This document shows, piece after piece, positions 1 to 9,495 of a DNA stretch of 63,545 nt. The position numbers were made by a program, and so were the translations under genes. The notes under the pieces were generated by a model, which saw only the letters and a program-made list of their open reading frames with translations, was not told where the DNA came from and did not search any database. The DNA is taken from assembly GCA_910587055.1 (NCBI GenBank), contig CAJUKY010000012.1, forward strand, positions 1 to 63,545, in the 5' to 3' direction. Source of the stretch: Candidatus Gastranaerophilales bacterium. GTDB lineage: Bacteria > Cyanobacteriota > Vampirovibrionia > Gastranaerophilales > Gastranaerophilaceae. The stretch's first letter is position 1. Every line of letters starts with the position of its first letter.

Positions 1-204
1 TTATTTTTTAGATTCGTAACGTTTTTTGAATCTTTCAACTCTTCCTTCAGAGTCTAAAATTTTCTGGTTTCCTGTGTAGAAAGGATGGCAGGCATTACAA
101 ATTTCAACTGTGATGTTTTCTTCAACAGAACCTGTTTCAATTTCATTTCCGCAAACACACTTAATTGTGGTTTTTTTGTAATCGGGATGTGTATTTTCTT
201 TCAT
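1..204 (-). CDS. rpmE: Ribosomal protein bL31 (zinc-binding type)
   Basis: A 67-residue protein matching bL31, a component of the large ribosomal subunit at the intersubunit bridge region. It has the zinc-ribbon cysteines C16, C18, C36 and C39 (CxC and CxxC), so it is the C+ form rather than the zinc-independent paralogue. The HPFYTG segment after the second pair and the basic C-terminus ending RFKKRYESKK are typical. Length is normal for the family. The stop codon is at the very first bases of the window, so the gene is complete but its downstream context is not visible. A tRNA-Cys gene lies divergently upstream. Confidence 0.96.
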   Translation of the reverse strand: MKENTHPDYKKTTIKCVCGNEIETGSVEENITVEICNACHPFYTGNQKILDSEGRVERFKKRYESKK

Positions 205-365
205 TTTATTACCTCAAATATTAATTGTCTTTGTTATATCATTATACTGGCTGAATATTTTATTTCAATAGGGTATTGGTAATTTTTTAAACAGAAATAG
301 TATAAATTAGCCTTGACATTATTTTTTGTCTTTAATAACATTTATAATTATAATTTAAATCTTAT

Positions 366-436
366 GGCGGCATGGCCAAGTGGTAAGGCAGAAGCCTGCA
401 AAGCTTTTACCCCCAGTTCGAATCTGGGTGCCGCCT
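366..436 (+). tRNA. tRNA-Cys (GCA)
   Basis: Cloverleaf of about 71 nt. The acceptor arm GGCGGCA (366-372) pairs with TGCCGCC (429-435), with discriminator T at 436. The D arm has GGTAAGGC, the anticodon loop CTGCAAA reads GCA (Cys), and the T loop is TTCGAAT. CCA is not encoded. Confidence 0.95.
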
Positions 437-481
437 TTTAAATTTTTAAGATTTAGCTAAGTACTTTAGACGATGCAAATA

Positions 482-1924
482 TTACGCTGCAGTGTTTATC
501 CCGTAAACTGCGTTTGTAATACGGTCATAATCGGCTTCCACTATTTTTGCGGGGTATCCTGCATGGTGAATTTTTGGTATCAAATAATCCGCAGAATATT
601 CAATTAAGCCTGAATGACCGTCATCCGTATCATTGCAGATAAATGTCAATTTGCCGTTATTATCTTTTTTGTAATCAACTATTGTTATTTCATGCCCGTT
701 TACTATTTTATTCGGCCTGTTATCGGGTGTGTTGACATAATTTGGATTTTTGGTGTCGCCGCTTGTTTCATTTGTTAAAACATACCCTACAATTACATCT
801 TCGCCTGAATCAAGAGTTTCTGTTATATGTTTTTGAATTGTGGCAAGGTCGCAGCCCCACCCTGTTAAATTTTGCTGCTCATCTACTTTATGATAAACCA
901 TTGAAAGTCTTTCATTGTTTTCTACAATACTTTCAATGAATATTTTTTCAAATTCGCCAAGACCTTCGGGGTTAGAATTAAATTTACCTTTTCGTTTGTC
1001 TATAAGCGAGTTATAGCTTTGTTCGGATCCCATCTGCATAAATGTTGACTGCATATAAACATCAAGAATTGTGCGCTCGCCTTTATCCCAGAAATTATTC
1101 TGGATTTGAGCTCTTATTTTTGCATTTTTATCGGGTTTCAGCTTAATTTTAAATTCCTGATTGTTGAAATCTATCTTTTCGGGTTTAATTTCAAACATAT
1201 TTCTTAAAATATTATATGCTTCAAGATAGCTTGAATTTAAAGACGAAGCTTTGATTGTCTGTTCCACTGATTCACTTTCAGAAGTTAAACCTTCTGCCCA
1301 TCTTGCAAATTCAGCAGGGTGTTTTCTTGCAAGATGATACTCAAAACTCGCTGAAACACATGTGCCTGATGCCGCAACATCTAAAAGCGCAGGATTTTGT
1401 TTTATTTCATCATCAAGATTGGGATCTTTTAAAATCTCGGCTTTTACTTGAGGCGGAATATCCCCGAATACCTGTGTTACAATTTCAGGGGTATAAACTG
1501 CATCAATAGTCTGTCCTAAAATTTTAGCATTATCCAGCCCGTTCCCCCTTTTTGTTACGGCTATTTTGTAGAGGTTTTCAAGCGTGGTAGTAGAATCATT
1601 TGAAGAATTATTCAAAAGAGTACCATTTTTTAGCATGGCATCAAGTTTTTGCAGTCTGGAAATATTATCCTGAGGACTGATTTTCTCATTTTGTGAGGTA
1701 GCAAGCATTTGTGATACGGCATTATACATCTCTACATCTTTTTGTGATGTTAATTGCGTATTAACAGAAAGCGCTCCTTTTTGTACGGGAGCGGGAAAAT
1801 TAATTATATTTCCCCTAAAAGCAGGCATGCTAACGCTTGAGGTTTGAATACCCTGATTGTTTTCAACCCTGTTTAGCGAATATGCTCTATGAGCCGGTTG
1901 TCTTGCTTTTATATTCTCAATCAT
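482..1924 (-). CDS. Putative papain-like cysteine peptidase/transglutaminase-fold protein
   Basis: A 480-residue protein I do not recognise by name. The N-terminal 60 residues are low-complexity and include an AFRGN motif resembling the F-x-G motif seen near the N-termini of several other small proteins here. The middle has a Cys in a small-residue helix start (ASGTCVSASFEYH), the later part has NGHEITIVDY, and then ICNDTDDGHSG. A Cys...His...Asn/Asp order is what papain-like and C39-like folds show, so a cysteine peptidase is plausible but not proven. No signal peptide or membrane helix is evident. The start at 1924 is the first ATG downstream of the duplicated promoter-like repeat. Confidence 0.5.
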   Translation of the reverse strand: MIENIKARQPAHRAYSLNRVENNQGIQTSSVSMPAFRGNIINFPAPVQKGALSVNTQLTSQKDVEMYNAVSQMLATSQNEKISPQDNISRLQKLDAMLKNGTLLNNSSNDSTTTLENLYKIAVTKRGNGLDNAKILGQTIDAVYTPEIVTQVFGDIPPQVKAEILKDPNLDDEIKQNPALLDVAASGTCVSASFEYHLARKHPAEFARWAEGLTSESESVEQTIKASSLNSSYLEAYNILRNMFEIKPEKIDFNNQEFKIKLKPDKNAKIRAQIQNNFWDKGERTILDVYMQSTFMQMGSEQSYNSLIDKRKGKFNSNPEGLGEFEKIFIESIVENNERLSMVYHKVDEQQNLTGWGCDLATIQKHITETLDSGEDVIVGYVLTNETSGDTKNPNYVNTPDNRPNKIVNGHEITIVDYKKDNNGKLTFICNDTDDGHSGLIEYSADYLIPKIHHAGYPAKIVEADYDRITNAVYGINTAA

Positions 1925-1938
1925 GCCATTTAAAAACT

Positions 1939-2010
1939 TTTGCCTGCTATAATATTAAAACCGCAAACAGGAAAAAAATTGCTACCTTTGCCTGCTATAA
2001 TATTAAAACC
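1939..2010. repeat. 24-bp direct repeat carrying a TATAAT box
   Basis: A 24-bp sequence containing GCCTGCTATAATATTAA occurs twice, at 1939-1962 and 1987-2010, 48 bp apart, between divergent genes. Each copy holds a perfect TATAAT on the plus strand and a TATTAT on the minus strand. The tandem copies may therefore duplicate a promoter region serving the flanking genes at 1924 (minus) and 2095 (plus). No convincing -35 box was found. Confidence 0.6.
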
Positions 2011-2094
2011 CGGGTATGAAAAAATTGCTTTTAAAAAGTTTAGCGATTTATTAAAAAATTGCAATTTTTATTAATTTTTTGTAAAGTTTGATTG

Positions 2095-3096
2095 ATGAAA
2101 TATAAAAAAATCCCTAAAAACTATATTAAAATTTGCGTGGACAGACTTACAAGATTTAAGCCCGCAGGTGAAAAATACGAAAGAGTTTTTTATGATATTT
2201 TGAATAAGTTTTTACTTTCAGGTTCAAAAATAGGAATTAATAAGGAAAAACCTGATGTCGAAACACTTTGCACCATTGTGTCCGAAATTTTCAATGCCTC
2301 AATTCCTTTTGAATACGATTCTTTTTTATCGGATGTTATTTTCAGTGAAGAAAAAGAAGAGTTTAATCTTGATGAAAATGAAATTAAATTCTTAAATACA
2401 AAGCTGAATTTAACCGGCGCTGTTAAGTATATATCCGATGAAGCAAGACTGCCGTTAAACCTTGAGCGTTTAAGGTTTTTGCTTAAATATAAGGATAAAG
2501 ATACAAAGGTATTGAGGAGAGAGAATTCTTTTTTGTATCCTGTGTCCAAAATAATTTTAACCGAAGGAGCGACGGAAGAAATTTTGTTATCGAAATTTGC
2601 ACTGAAACTTGGATATGATTTTAATAAAGAGGGAATATTTGTTCTTGGTGCGGGCGGGAAAAATCAGGTTGCAAGAAAATATTATAAAATGGTAAATGAA
2701 ATTAAGCTGCCTGTATTTATTCTGCTTGATTATGATGCTGTTGAAACCCGTGAATTAATTTTAACAAAATTAAGACCGCAGGATAAAATTCATCTTATTA
2801 AAGCCGGCGAATTTGAAGATATATTGCCTCTTGAATTAATTGTAAACGCGATTAACAATAATTTTTCAAATAATCTTCACTGCTGTGCGGAAGATTTTGA
2901 TTTAAATTGCAAAATGACAAAAAATCTTCATAATTTGTTTAAAAATAAAGGTTTTGGCGAATATAAAAAGGCGGATTTTGCAAAAATGGTGAAATTTTAC
3001 CTTGAAAAAAATGACTGCAGCTGTGAAGTGCAGGAAAAAGATATCTTAATTTCTCCTGAAATTAAAGAAATTATTGAAGAAATTAAAAAGATTTAA
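2095..3096 (+). CDS. TOPRIM-domain protein (OLD-nuclease-like C-terminus)
   Basis: A 333-residue protein. Residues about 150-235 form a TOPRIM-like core: a strand ending LTEGATEE with the conserved Glu, then FVLGAGGKNQ, then VFILLDYDA with the DxD acidic pair. This order (E, G-rich turn, DxD) matches TOPRIM domains of OLD-family nucleases, topoisomerases and primases, which use it to bind Mg2+. No ATPase domain precedes it, so it is not a full OLD protein. The N-terminal 140 residues are helical and unassigned. The ATG at 2095 follows a TTG at 2092; the ATG is the more likely start. It converges with the RHH gene, the two overlapping by 4 bases. Confidence 0.6.
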   Translation: MKYKKIPKNYIKICVDRLTRFKPAGEKYERVFYDILNKFLLSGSKIGINKEKPDVETLCTIVSEIFNASIPFEYDSFLSDVIFSEEKEEFNLDENEIKFLNTKLNLTGAVKYISDEARLPLNLERLRFLLKYKDKDTKVLRRENSFLYPVSKIILTEGATEEILLSKFALKLGYDFNKEGIFVLGAGGKNQVARKYYKMVNEIKLPVFILLDYDAVETRELILTKLRPQDKIHLIKAGEFEDILPLELIVNAINNNFSNNLHCCAEDFDLNCKMTKNLHNLFKNKGFGEYKKADFAKMVKFYLEKNDCSCEVQEKDILISPEIKEIIEEIKKI

Positions 3097-3281
3097 TCAA
3101 GAAGTTCTTCTAAAATTTTTGCATTCAGGTTTGCTTGTTTTGGCGCAGCCTGATTGCTTCTTCTTATATAATTTCTTAAAGCTTCGCGCACAAGCTCGCT
3201 TCTTGTTCTTTGTTCGGTATCAGCAAGTTTATCAATGGATTCTAAAAATTTATCGGGCATTGAGATAAGAATTCTTGCCAT
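3093..3281 (-). CDS. Ribbon-helix-helix (CopG-like) DNA-binding protein
   Basis: A 62-residue protein with the ribbon-helix-helix pattern: a short basic strand MARILISMPDKF, a helix with the conserved turn, then RTRSELVREALRNYI as the second helix. Such proteins dimerise through the strand and insert it in the DNA major groove; they act as repressors or antitoxins. No toxin gene lies beside it, so an antitoxin role has no support here. It is convergent with the TOPRIM gene. The C-terminal tail is Asn/Ala/Gln rich. Confidence 0.8.
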   Translation of the reverse strand: MARILISMPDKFLESIDKLADTEQRTRSELVREALRNYIRRSNQAAPKQANLNAKILEELLD

Positions 3282-3400
3282 CCTTCCTCCTTTTTTATTT
3301 ATACTATAGCGGTTTTAAACCTATTAATCTTATTTACAATATATGCTAAAGGGATATAATTATTATAACCGTAATAATTTTAAAATTAAAGGGGGCATGC

Positions 3401-4603
3401 TTGAATACGACAAAAGGAAACAGGCTTCATATAGGTTTTTTTGGAAGAAGGAATGCTGGAAAATCTTCCGTTGTAAATAAAATTATAGGACAGGAATTGT
3501 CTATTGTTTCAAGCACCCCGGGAACCACAACGGATGTTAATCAAAAATCAATGGAACTGTTACCTGTAGGCCCTGTTGTATTAATGGATACAGCCGGGTT
3601 TGATGATATTGAGGAGCTTGGAGAACTAAGAATTCAAAAAACTTATAAGGCGCTTGAGCGGGCAGATGTTGCGGTTGTTGTATTTGACAATTCAATGCTC
3701 CGGAAAGATGATTTTGAATTTTTAAATAAGATTAAGGAGAAAAATATTCCTCTTCTTGTTATTTTAAATAAGGCTGATACCGGCATGATGAACGAGGATG
3801 ATTTTGAAAAACTAAAATGCTTTACAGATTGTATAATAAAAGTTTCAGCACTTTTTGATAACGATATAACAGCTAAGTTTAAAAATGCGTTAATTCAAAT
3901 TCTGCCTGAGGATTTTATTAAAGAAAAACCGATTCTTGCTGACATTATAAAACCTATGGATACTGTTATTCTTGTTATTCCGATAGATAAAGAGGCGCCC
4001 AAGGGCAGGCTTATTTTGCCGCAGGTAAATGTGCTAAGGGAATTGCTTGATATCGGCGCAATATCCATTACTGCACGTGAAAAAGAATTACAGCAAGCCT
4101 TGAGTAAATTAAAAGAGCCTCCAAAACTTGTGATAACCGATTCTCAAAGCTTTAAAACAGTATCTGAAATTGTTCCTGACAGTGTTGCTTTAACGTCTTT
4201 TTCCATTCTTTTTGCAAGATTAAAAGGGGATTTAAAAACCTTTATTAACGGCGCGGAAAAACTAAACCGCCTTCTGGACGGTGATAAAATTTTAATACTT
4301 GAAAGCTGCTCGCATCATCCTGTTGAAGATGATATTGGGAGGGTAAAAATTCCAAATCTTGTACAAAAATATACAGGCAAGAATTTGATATTTGAACACT
4401 ATTCAGGGCATGATTTTCCTTCTTTAATTGAAGGATATTCTTTAATTATTCACTGCGGCGCTTGTATGACAAACAGGCGCGAAGTTTTAAACAGGATAAA
4501 TACTGCGCTTAAAAATAATGTACCGATAACAAATTACGGTATTACAATAGCAAAGTGTCTCGGTATTCTGGAAAGAGCTGTTAAACCTTTTAAATTAAAA
4601 TAA
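3401..4603 (+). CDS. hydF: [FeFe]-hydrogenase maturation GTPase HydF
   Basis: A 400-residue HydF, the scaffold on which HydE and HydG assemble the 2Fe subcluster before transfer to [FeFe] hydrogenase. The N-terminal GTPase shows the P-loop GRRNAGKS (15-22), DTAG (63-66) and NKAD (about 123-126). The C-terminal Fe-S domain has CSH (303-305) and HCGAC (351-355), giving the three conserved cysteines. Length is normal. The start is a TTG at 3401 five bases after a strong AAAGGGGG ribosome binding site. No hydE, hydG or hydrogenase gene lies in the window, so these must be elsewhere if the protein is functional. Confidence 0.95.
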   Translation: MNTTKGNRLHIGFFGRRNAGKSSVVNKIIGQELSIVSSTPGTTTDVNQKSMELLPVGPVVLMDTAGFDDIEELGELRIQKTYKALERADVAVVVFDNSMLRKDDFEFLNKIKEKNIPLLVILNKADTGMMNEDDFEKLKCFTDCIIKVSALFDNDITAKFKNALIQILPEDFIKEKPILADIIKPMDTVILVIPIDKEAPKGRLILPQVNVLRELLDIGAISITAREKELQQALSKLKEPPKLVITDSQSFKTVSEIVPDSVALTSFSILFARLKGDLKTFINGAEKLNRLLDGDKILILESCSHHPVEDDIGRVKIPNLVQKYTGKNLIFEHYSGHDFPSLIEGYSLIIHCGACMTNRREVLNRINTALKNNVPITNYGITIAKCLGILERAVKPFKLK

Positions 4604-4626
4604 ACGCCGGATATAATTTCCGGCGT
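4604..4626. terminator. Hairpin between convergent genes
   Basis: ACGCCGG (4604-4610) pairs with CCGGCGT (4620-4626) around a 9-nt loop, directly after the hydF stop and before the stop of the convergent glycosidase. No good U-tract follows on either strand, so terminator function is only likely from position. Confidence 0.5.
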
Positions 4627-4636
4627 CCGTTAAAAT

Positions 4637-6196
4637 TTATTTTACCTGAACTTTGCTTAGCATAAATACTTGAATTTCGCCCGGTGCAAGTTTAACTGCC
4701 AGTTTTCCATTTTTTGTTTCAGGCGGTTCACCCATTCTCATTGGTGATACAAAGCTTGTAGCTTTTAGTTTTGGTATATAAACATTAGTTGAAATTTCAT
4801 TTTTTGCATCAAGATTGCCTATTACTACAACGGAATCGGTTCCGTTTGTTCTTGCATATGCAAATACACTTTGATTTCCGGTTTTAAGAGGTATGTATTT
4901 GCCGTCTATAAGGATGCTTTTTGCCCAGTATTTAAACTTTAATGCGGTTAAATATTTGGTTTTAAGGTCTTCTTTGCCGCCGCCCGGTCTTTTAGAGGCA
5001 TTAAATATATCCATTTTGCCTCTGTGGACAAAATACTGGTCATCATCGGTAAAAGTTTTATTTGCTTTCTGATTTTCGTATTTGTAAATATATGTGTCGC
5101 CCGTTGTAAAGCCGTCCAGAAAATAGCTGTTTAAAGGAAGAGTGGCATTTAACCAGAGAACCATTTCCCAGTAATTTTCTCCTCCGGTAATCAAAGGGCT
5201 TTGCTGGTCATGGGTTGCAAATGAAGCTATTGTTGTCTTTTGCCCGTCAAATTTATCGCTTAATTTTTTATCGGCGGCAACTTTTTTATGAAAATCACTT
5301 GCCTTTGTAATTTTCTTAAAGTTTGACCAGCTTCCGTAATGGCCGTCAAAACCTGCTTTTAAAAGATCTTCCGTGCTTGTGTATGTTACGTAGTTTTCCG
5401 CAGGATTGCTCCAATCGGGTGAAGCCTCCGCAAGGAATAAAAATTGCGGGTCGGATTTTCTTACATATGATATAAATTCTTTCCAGAATTCATACGGCTT
5501 GATTGCCGCAACATCTGCTCTGATGCCGTCTGCGCCGAGAGCTAAAGCCATATCTGCAAATTTTTTATAATTATCCAGTACATCCTTATTTAAAGAGCCG
5601 TCGGAATTAACTGTTTTAAAAAGTCTTACATCTGTCCAATCCGCAGGGTATACGGTATGTCCATGCTTATCTTTAATAAATAATTCAGGTTTTTCAAGCG
5701 ACATGTCATATGAGCCGCAGCTTGGCATATCAAGGATTACTCTTAATTTTTTCTTATGTGCTGCCTGAATGAAACTTTTTGCTTCTGCAAAAACTGATTT
5801 TGAATCATTTTTATCATCAAGCTGAGGATTGATTTCATTAAAGCTGTCCATTGCGTACAATGAGCCCGATGTACCGAGTGCTTTTAATTTTCCGACTTTT
5901 GTTATCGGAAGCAGATAAATTGTATTTGCGCCGGTCTCAACAATATCATCCAGTCTTTTTTGCGCATTTACAAATGTTCCCGGAATATCGCCGAGCCATG
6001 GTTCAATAATATCGTTATTATTCTTATCTTCAGCGCCGAAAGAACGTATATTTATAGTGTAAATTATCGCTTTGTTACTTATAAAAAGCGTTCTTAAGTC
6101 GTTTATCCACGGATATGCAAATGCTGAATTTACTCCAAGAATAAATGTTAAAAATGTTAAAAATAAAAACCCGTTAATATTAATCTTTTTCATCAT
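4637..6196 (-). CDS. Secreted GH13 alpha-amylase-family glycosidase
   Basis: A 519-residue protein with a Sec signal peptide (hydrophobic 9-25, likely cut after AFA near residue 27). The TIM-barrel motifs of family GH13 are present: LRVILDMPSCG in place of the usual DxVxNH, GIRADVA with nucleophile D228, FLAEAS with acid/base E257, and ATHDQQS with H329-D330. The NH of motif I is lost, so substrate use may be unusual. The last 80 residues look like the C-terminal beta domain. It probably acts on alpha-glucans outside the cytoplasm. Monocistronic; divergent from pgpH. Confidence 0.85.
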   Translation of the reverse strand: MMKKININGFLFLTFLTFILGVNSAFAYPWINDLRTLFISNKAIIYTINIRSFGAEDKNNNDIIEPWLGDIPGTFVNAQKRLDDIVETGANTIYLLPITKVGKLKALGTSGSLYAMDSFNEINPQLDDKNDSKSVFAEAKSFIQAAHKKKLRVILDMPSCGSYDMSLEKPELFIKDKHGHTVYPADWTDVRLFKTVNSDGSLNKDVLDNYKKFADMALALGADGIRADVAAIKPYEFWKEFISYVRKSDPQFLFLAEASPDWSNPAENYVTYTSTEDLLKAGFDGHYGSWSNFKKITKASDFHKKVAADKKLSDKFDGQKTTIASFATHDQQSPLITGGENYWEMVLWLNATLPLNSYFLDGFTTGDTYIYKYENQKANKTFTDDDQYFVHRGKMDIFNASKRPGGGKEDLKTKYLTALKFKYWAKSILIDGKYIPLKTGNQSVFAYARTNGTDSVVVIGNLDAKNEISTNVYIPKLKATSFVSPMRMGEPPETKNGKLAVKLAPGEIQVFMLSKVQVK

Positions 6197-6276
6197 ACTT
6201 CACAGTATAATACAAACTTATAATCAAGGGCAAAAATTTATTGTATAATAATGTAAAATTATTTAAAGGTATTCAT

Positions 6277-8520
6277 ATGAAAAAAATACACTCTCTTATT
6301 AAAGAACCTCAAAATATGTTTTCAGCTAATTTTTTGGCTGTTCTTGCATTTTTGCTGGTGGCTTTAATTGTTACCATAATTTTATCTTCAAGATATTTTT
6401 ATTATCAAAATATTGTAGAAAACGGCGTAAGCAATAAACTCATAAAAGCAAAAAAAAGGATAGAGGTTGTTGATACACAAAAAACAGAGGTCATAAAAAG
6501 AGATATTGCAAGTAAGATACGCCCTGTTGTTATGCCGGTTGATGAAGCTTATATCAGAGCTAATCTTAACTCTCTTAAGGAAAGTGTGTTCAAGGTTAAA
6601 TTTTCTGCAAACGATACCATTACAAAGGAAAGAGAATTATCTTCACTTCTTGATATACCTGACAGCCAGAAAGAGAAAGCTATTGTTAAATACCTGATAG
6701 CGGCTCCCTCACGCAATGTTGAAAACGTATTTATAAATGCAAATACGGTAATTGATGCTTATTTAAAAGCCGGTGTAACGGAAAGCGAAATTGAATATTA
6801 TGCAAATGAAACGAGTGTTTTAAATATACTCGGCAGCGTAACGGGCGCCATGCAGACAAAAGCTATCTCGGGTATTATTGAACATGTGCTTCTTCCAAGT
6901 TTAATTGTTGATGAATATGCCACGGATATTGCAAGAAAAAATGCAAAAAGCATGGTTAAACCGATTATTGTTACCTTTAAAAAAGGCGATATAATAATTA
7001 AACCGGGCGAACCGTTAAGCCAGGTTAAGAAAGATGCACTGAAAAAATCCGGTTATAATCCTCTTGAACTGAATAAGGCAGGGGTTATCGGGATATTTTT
7101 ATTGACCTGTATCTGCATAGGATGTTTTCTGGTTTATGTTAAGAAGTTTGAAAAACAGTATTTGACTTATCAATATATGTCTATTATTGCTTCATTTGCA
7201 ATAATACTTGTATATCTTTGTATGATAATTTCATCGTCAAGTATTTCAAATTATATGATGCCGTTTACGGCATTAACTATTATTATTGCCGTATTTACAA
7301 CGCCGGTTATGGCTTTTGTTACAACTATTTTACTGCTGGCTTTAATTTCTGCCGTATTATTCCTTGATTCGCAGCTTTTTATGTGCTTTACGGTCGTTAC
7401 TGTTGCCACGGTTTATTTTATTTCAAATATTTGCTATTCAAAAAGATTTGATTTAATAAAGTGCGGTTTTCAAGCGGGCGCAACACTTTTTGTCTGTATG
7501 ATTGTATCTGCAATGCTTGAAAATCAGGTGCAGATTGTTGAAATCGGTTCATATATGCTGATTGCACTTTTAACAAGCGTTTTAACCGGTATTATAGCAC
7601 TCGGGGTTATTCCTTTGATTGAAAAAATGTTTAAAATTGTAACTCCCTACGGGCTTATAGAGCTTGCAGACCATAATCAGACGCTTTTGTCCAATTTGCA
7701 ATATAAGGCTCCCGGGACCTATCACCATTCTTTGATGGTGGCAAATCTTTGCGAAGCTGCGGCAGAAGCAATCGGCGCGAATCCCATTCTTGCAAGAGTA
7801 GGTGCGTTTTATCATGATATAGGTAAATTAAAACGCCCGTTATTTTTTATAGAAAACCAGTCTTATTTTGGGATTGAAAATCCGCATACAAAGCTTAATC
7901 CAAGGTTATCTAAAATGGTAATAACGTCCCATGTTAAAGACGGCATTGAGCTTGCTAAAGAATACGGGCTTCCGCAGGCTGTGATTAATTTCATTCAGCA
8001 GCACCACGGTGAAGCTCTTGCGGGACATTTTTATGCTCAGGCCGTTGCGCTTGAAGGAAAAGAAAATGTAAGGGAAGAACAATTCAGGTACCCGGGGCCG
8101 AAGCCTGCAATAAAAGAAACTGCAATTTTGATGCTGGCCGATGCTGTTGAAAGTGCCGTAAGATCATTAAAAAATCCCGGACAGGATGAAATTGAAAATA
8201 TGATAAACAGAATTATCACGGAACGTTTGAATGACGGACAGCTTTCTGACAGCCCTTTAACCTTAAAGGATATTAAAATTATCGCAATGACATTTAACCG
8301 TATTTTAAGAGGAATGCAGCATGACAGGATTAAATATCAGCAGCTTAACGATTTGGATGAAGTAAAAAATAAGATAAAACTTGCTCCAAGTGCTGAAGAA
8401 AAGCTTGAAAAGCGCATTCAAAAAAAGCAGCAGCAAAAGTCTTCTGAGGTTTCCGATATTTTGCAGGAAAAAACGGCAGATAAACCTTCCGGTGAAGAAA
8501 ACAATGAAGAAGAACATTAA
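6277..8520 (+). CDS. pgpH: 7TM-HD phosphodiesterase, PgpH family (c-di-AMP hydrolase)
   Basis: A 747-residue membrane protein: one N-terminal helix, a large extracytoplasmic 7TMR-HDED domain (to about residue 260), several membrane helices, then a cytoplasmic HD domain with YHHSLMVANL, FYHDIGK and QHHGE. Known PgpH proteins hydrolyse cyclic di-AMP. The frame is open from a TTG at 6241, but that TTG runs straight into a TATAAT, so the ATG at 6277 behind AAAGG is the better start. The gene overlaps ybeY by 17 bases, a common arrangement. The C-terminus is a charged Lys/Gln/Glu tail. Confidence 0.93.
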   Translation: MKKIHSLIKEPQNMFSANFLAVLAFLLVALIVTIILSSRYFYYQNIVENGVSNKLIKAKKRIEVVDTQKTEVIKRDIASKIRPVVMPVDEAYIRANLNSLKESVFKVKFSANDTITKERELSSLLDIPDSQKEKAIVKYLIAAPSRNVENVFINANTVIDAYLKAGVTESEIEYYANETSVLNILGSVTGAMQTKAISGIIEHVLLPSLIVDEYATDIARKNAKSMVKPIIVTFKKGDIIIKPGEPLSQVKKDALKKSGYNPLELNKAGVIGIFLLTCICIGCFLVYVKKFEKQYLTYQYMSIIASFAIILVYLCMIISSSSISNYMMPFTALTIIIAVFTTPVMAFVTTILLLALISAVLFLDSQLFMCFTVVTVATVYFISNICYSKRFDLIKCGFQAGATLFVCMIVSAMLENQVQIVEIGSYMLIALLTSVLTGIIALGVIPLIEKMFKIVTPYGLIELADHNQTLLSNLQYKAPGTYHHSLMVANLCEAAAEAIGANPILARVGAFYHDIGKLKRPLFFIENQSYFGIENPHTKLNPRLSKMVITSHVKDGIELAKEYGLPQAVINFIQQHHGEALAGHFYAQAVALEGKENVREEQFRYPGPKPAIKETAILMLADAVESAVRSLKNPGQDEIENMINRIITERLNDGQLSDSPLTLKDIKIIAMTFNRILRGMQHDRIKYQQLNDLDEVKNKIKLAPSAEEKLEKRIQKKQQQKSSEVSDILQEKTADKPSGEENNEEEH

Positions 8521-8998
8521 ATATTTTTACAATATTTCAAGCGAATATGAAGGCGAATACGGTTTTGATTTTAATGAAATTAATTCCTTTATATTGAAAA
8601 TACTTGATAATTTGATTAAAATTGATGAAATATCTTCCCGTGCCTGTTTTGCAAAGCTGGATTTTAAAAGTTTATCGTTTGATGTCTTATTTACGGGTGA
8701 TGAAAAAATTCAAGAGATAAACAGAGATTACAGGAATAAAGATATGCCCACAGATGTTATTACATTTGCACTTTTTGCGGATGATGATTTTAAAATGGTA
8801 ACAGACGGTGATATTTATCTCGGAGAAATTTTAATTTCTGTTGACACAGCTAAAACTCAAGCTAAAGAGGGCATTAAAAAAGAAATTCTAACCCTGATTT
8901 GTCATGGAATTTTACATTTGCTTGGATTTGACCATCAGACAGATGAAGATTACAATTTTATTGTAAATATTCAGGATAGAGTGATAAACAGTTTATGA
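8504..8998 (+). CDS. ybeY: Endoribonuclease YbeY
   Basis: A 164-residue YbeY, the metal-dependent RNase involved in 16S rRNA maturation and ribosome quality control. The signature H-G-x-L-H-L-x-G-[YF]-D-H is present as CHGILHLLGFDH with zinc ligands H134, H138 and H144, and the upstream block DMPTDVITFALF is diagnostic. The frame is open further upstream inside pgpH, but the ATG at 8504 gives the usual length. It is translationally coupled on both sides: 17-base overlap with pgpH and a 4-base ATGA overlap with dgkA. Confidence 0.95.
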   Translation: MKKNIKYFYNISSEYEGEYGFDFNEINSFILKILDNLIKIDEISSRACFAKLDFKSLSFDVLFTGDEKIQEINRDYRNKDMPTDVITFALFADDDFKMVTDGDIYLGEILISVDTAKTQAKEGIKKEILTLICHGILHLLGFDHQTDEDYNFIVNIQDRVINSL

Positions 8999-9381
8999 AA
9001 AAATTTCAATCCACAAGCTTTATAAAAAGCGCAAGTCATGCTTTTGACGGATTATATCTTGCTTTCAGGTCACAGAGAAATTTTAGAAAGCATTTATATA
9101 TTGCATGTGTTGTGCTTTCGATTGCAATACTTTTAAAAGTGTCAATTCTTGCATTTTGTATTTTGCTTTTGTGTAATTCGCTTGTACTTGTTATGGAATT
9201 GATAAATTCAGTTTTCGAGTTTGCACTGGATGCCTATTATAAAAATAAGTATTCGCGCCTTGTTAAATTTGCAAAAGATATGGGGGCGGCTTCCGTTTTA
9301 TTGATGGCGGTGACGAGTATGATTATTGCATTTTTTATTCTTGGCGACAGAATTTATCAATATTATATGGGTATTGGGTAA
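8995..9381 (+). CDS. dgkA: Diacylglycerol/undecaprenol kinase
   Basis: A 128-residue integral membrane kinase with three hydrophobic helices. The family signature is clear: AFRSQRNFRKH before helix 1, VMELINSVFEFALD (the E-x2-N-[ST]-x2-E catalytic stretch) after helix 2, and KDMGAASVLL at helix 3. In Gram-positive-like lineages these enzymes phosphorylate undecaprenol to recycle the cell-wall lipid carrier; which lipid is used here cannot be told. The start codon overlaps the ybeY stop (ATGA). Third gene of the pgpH-ybeY-dgkA operon. Confidence 0.9.
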   Translation: MKKFQSTSFIKSASHAFDGLYLAFRSQRNFRKHLYIACVVLSIAILLKVSILAFCILLLCNSLVLVMELINSVFEFALDAYYKNKYSRLVKFAKDMGAASVLLMAVTSMIIAFFILGDRIYQYYMGIG

Positions 9382-9495
9382 AAAATATTTTTTTATCTTG
9401 CAATCGGCTTTTGTTTTTTATAAAATACAGGTACTCACTTTAAACCTCGCAGATAATGTCAATTCAGGTTTAACTTTAGAAAAGGAAAAAGAAAA

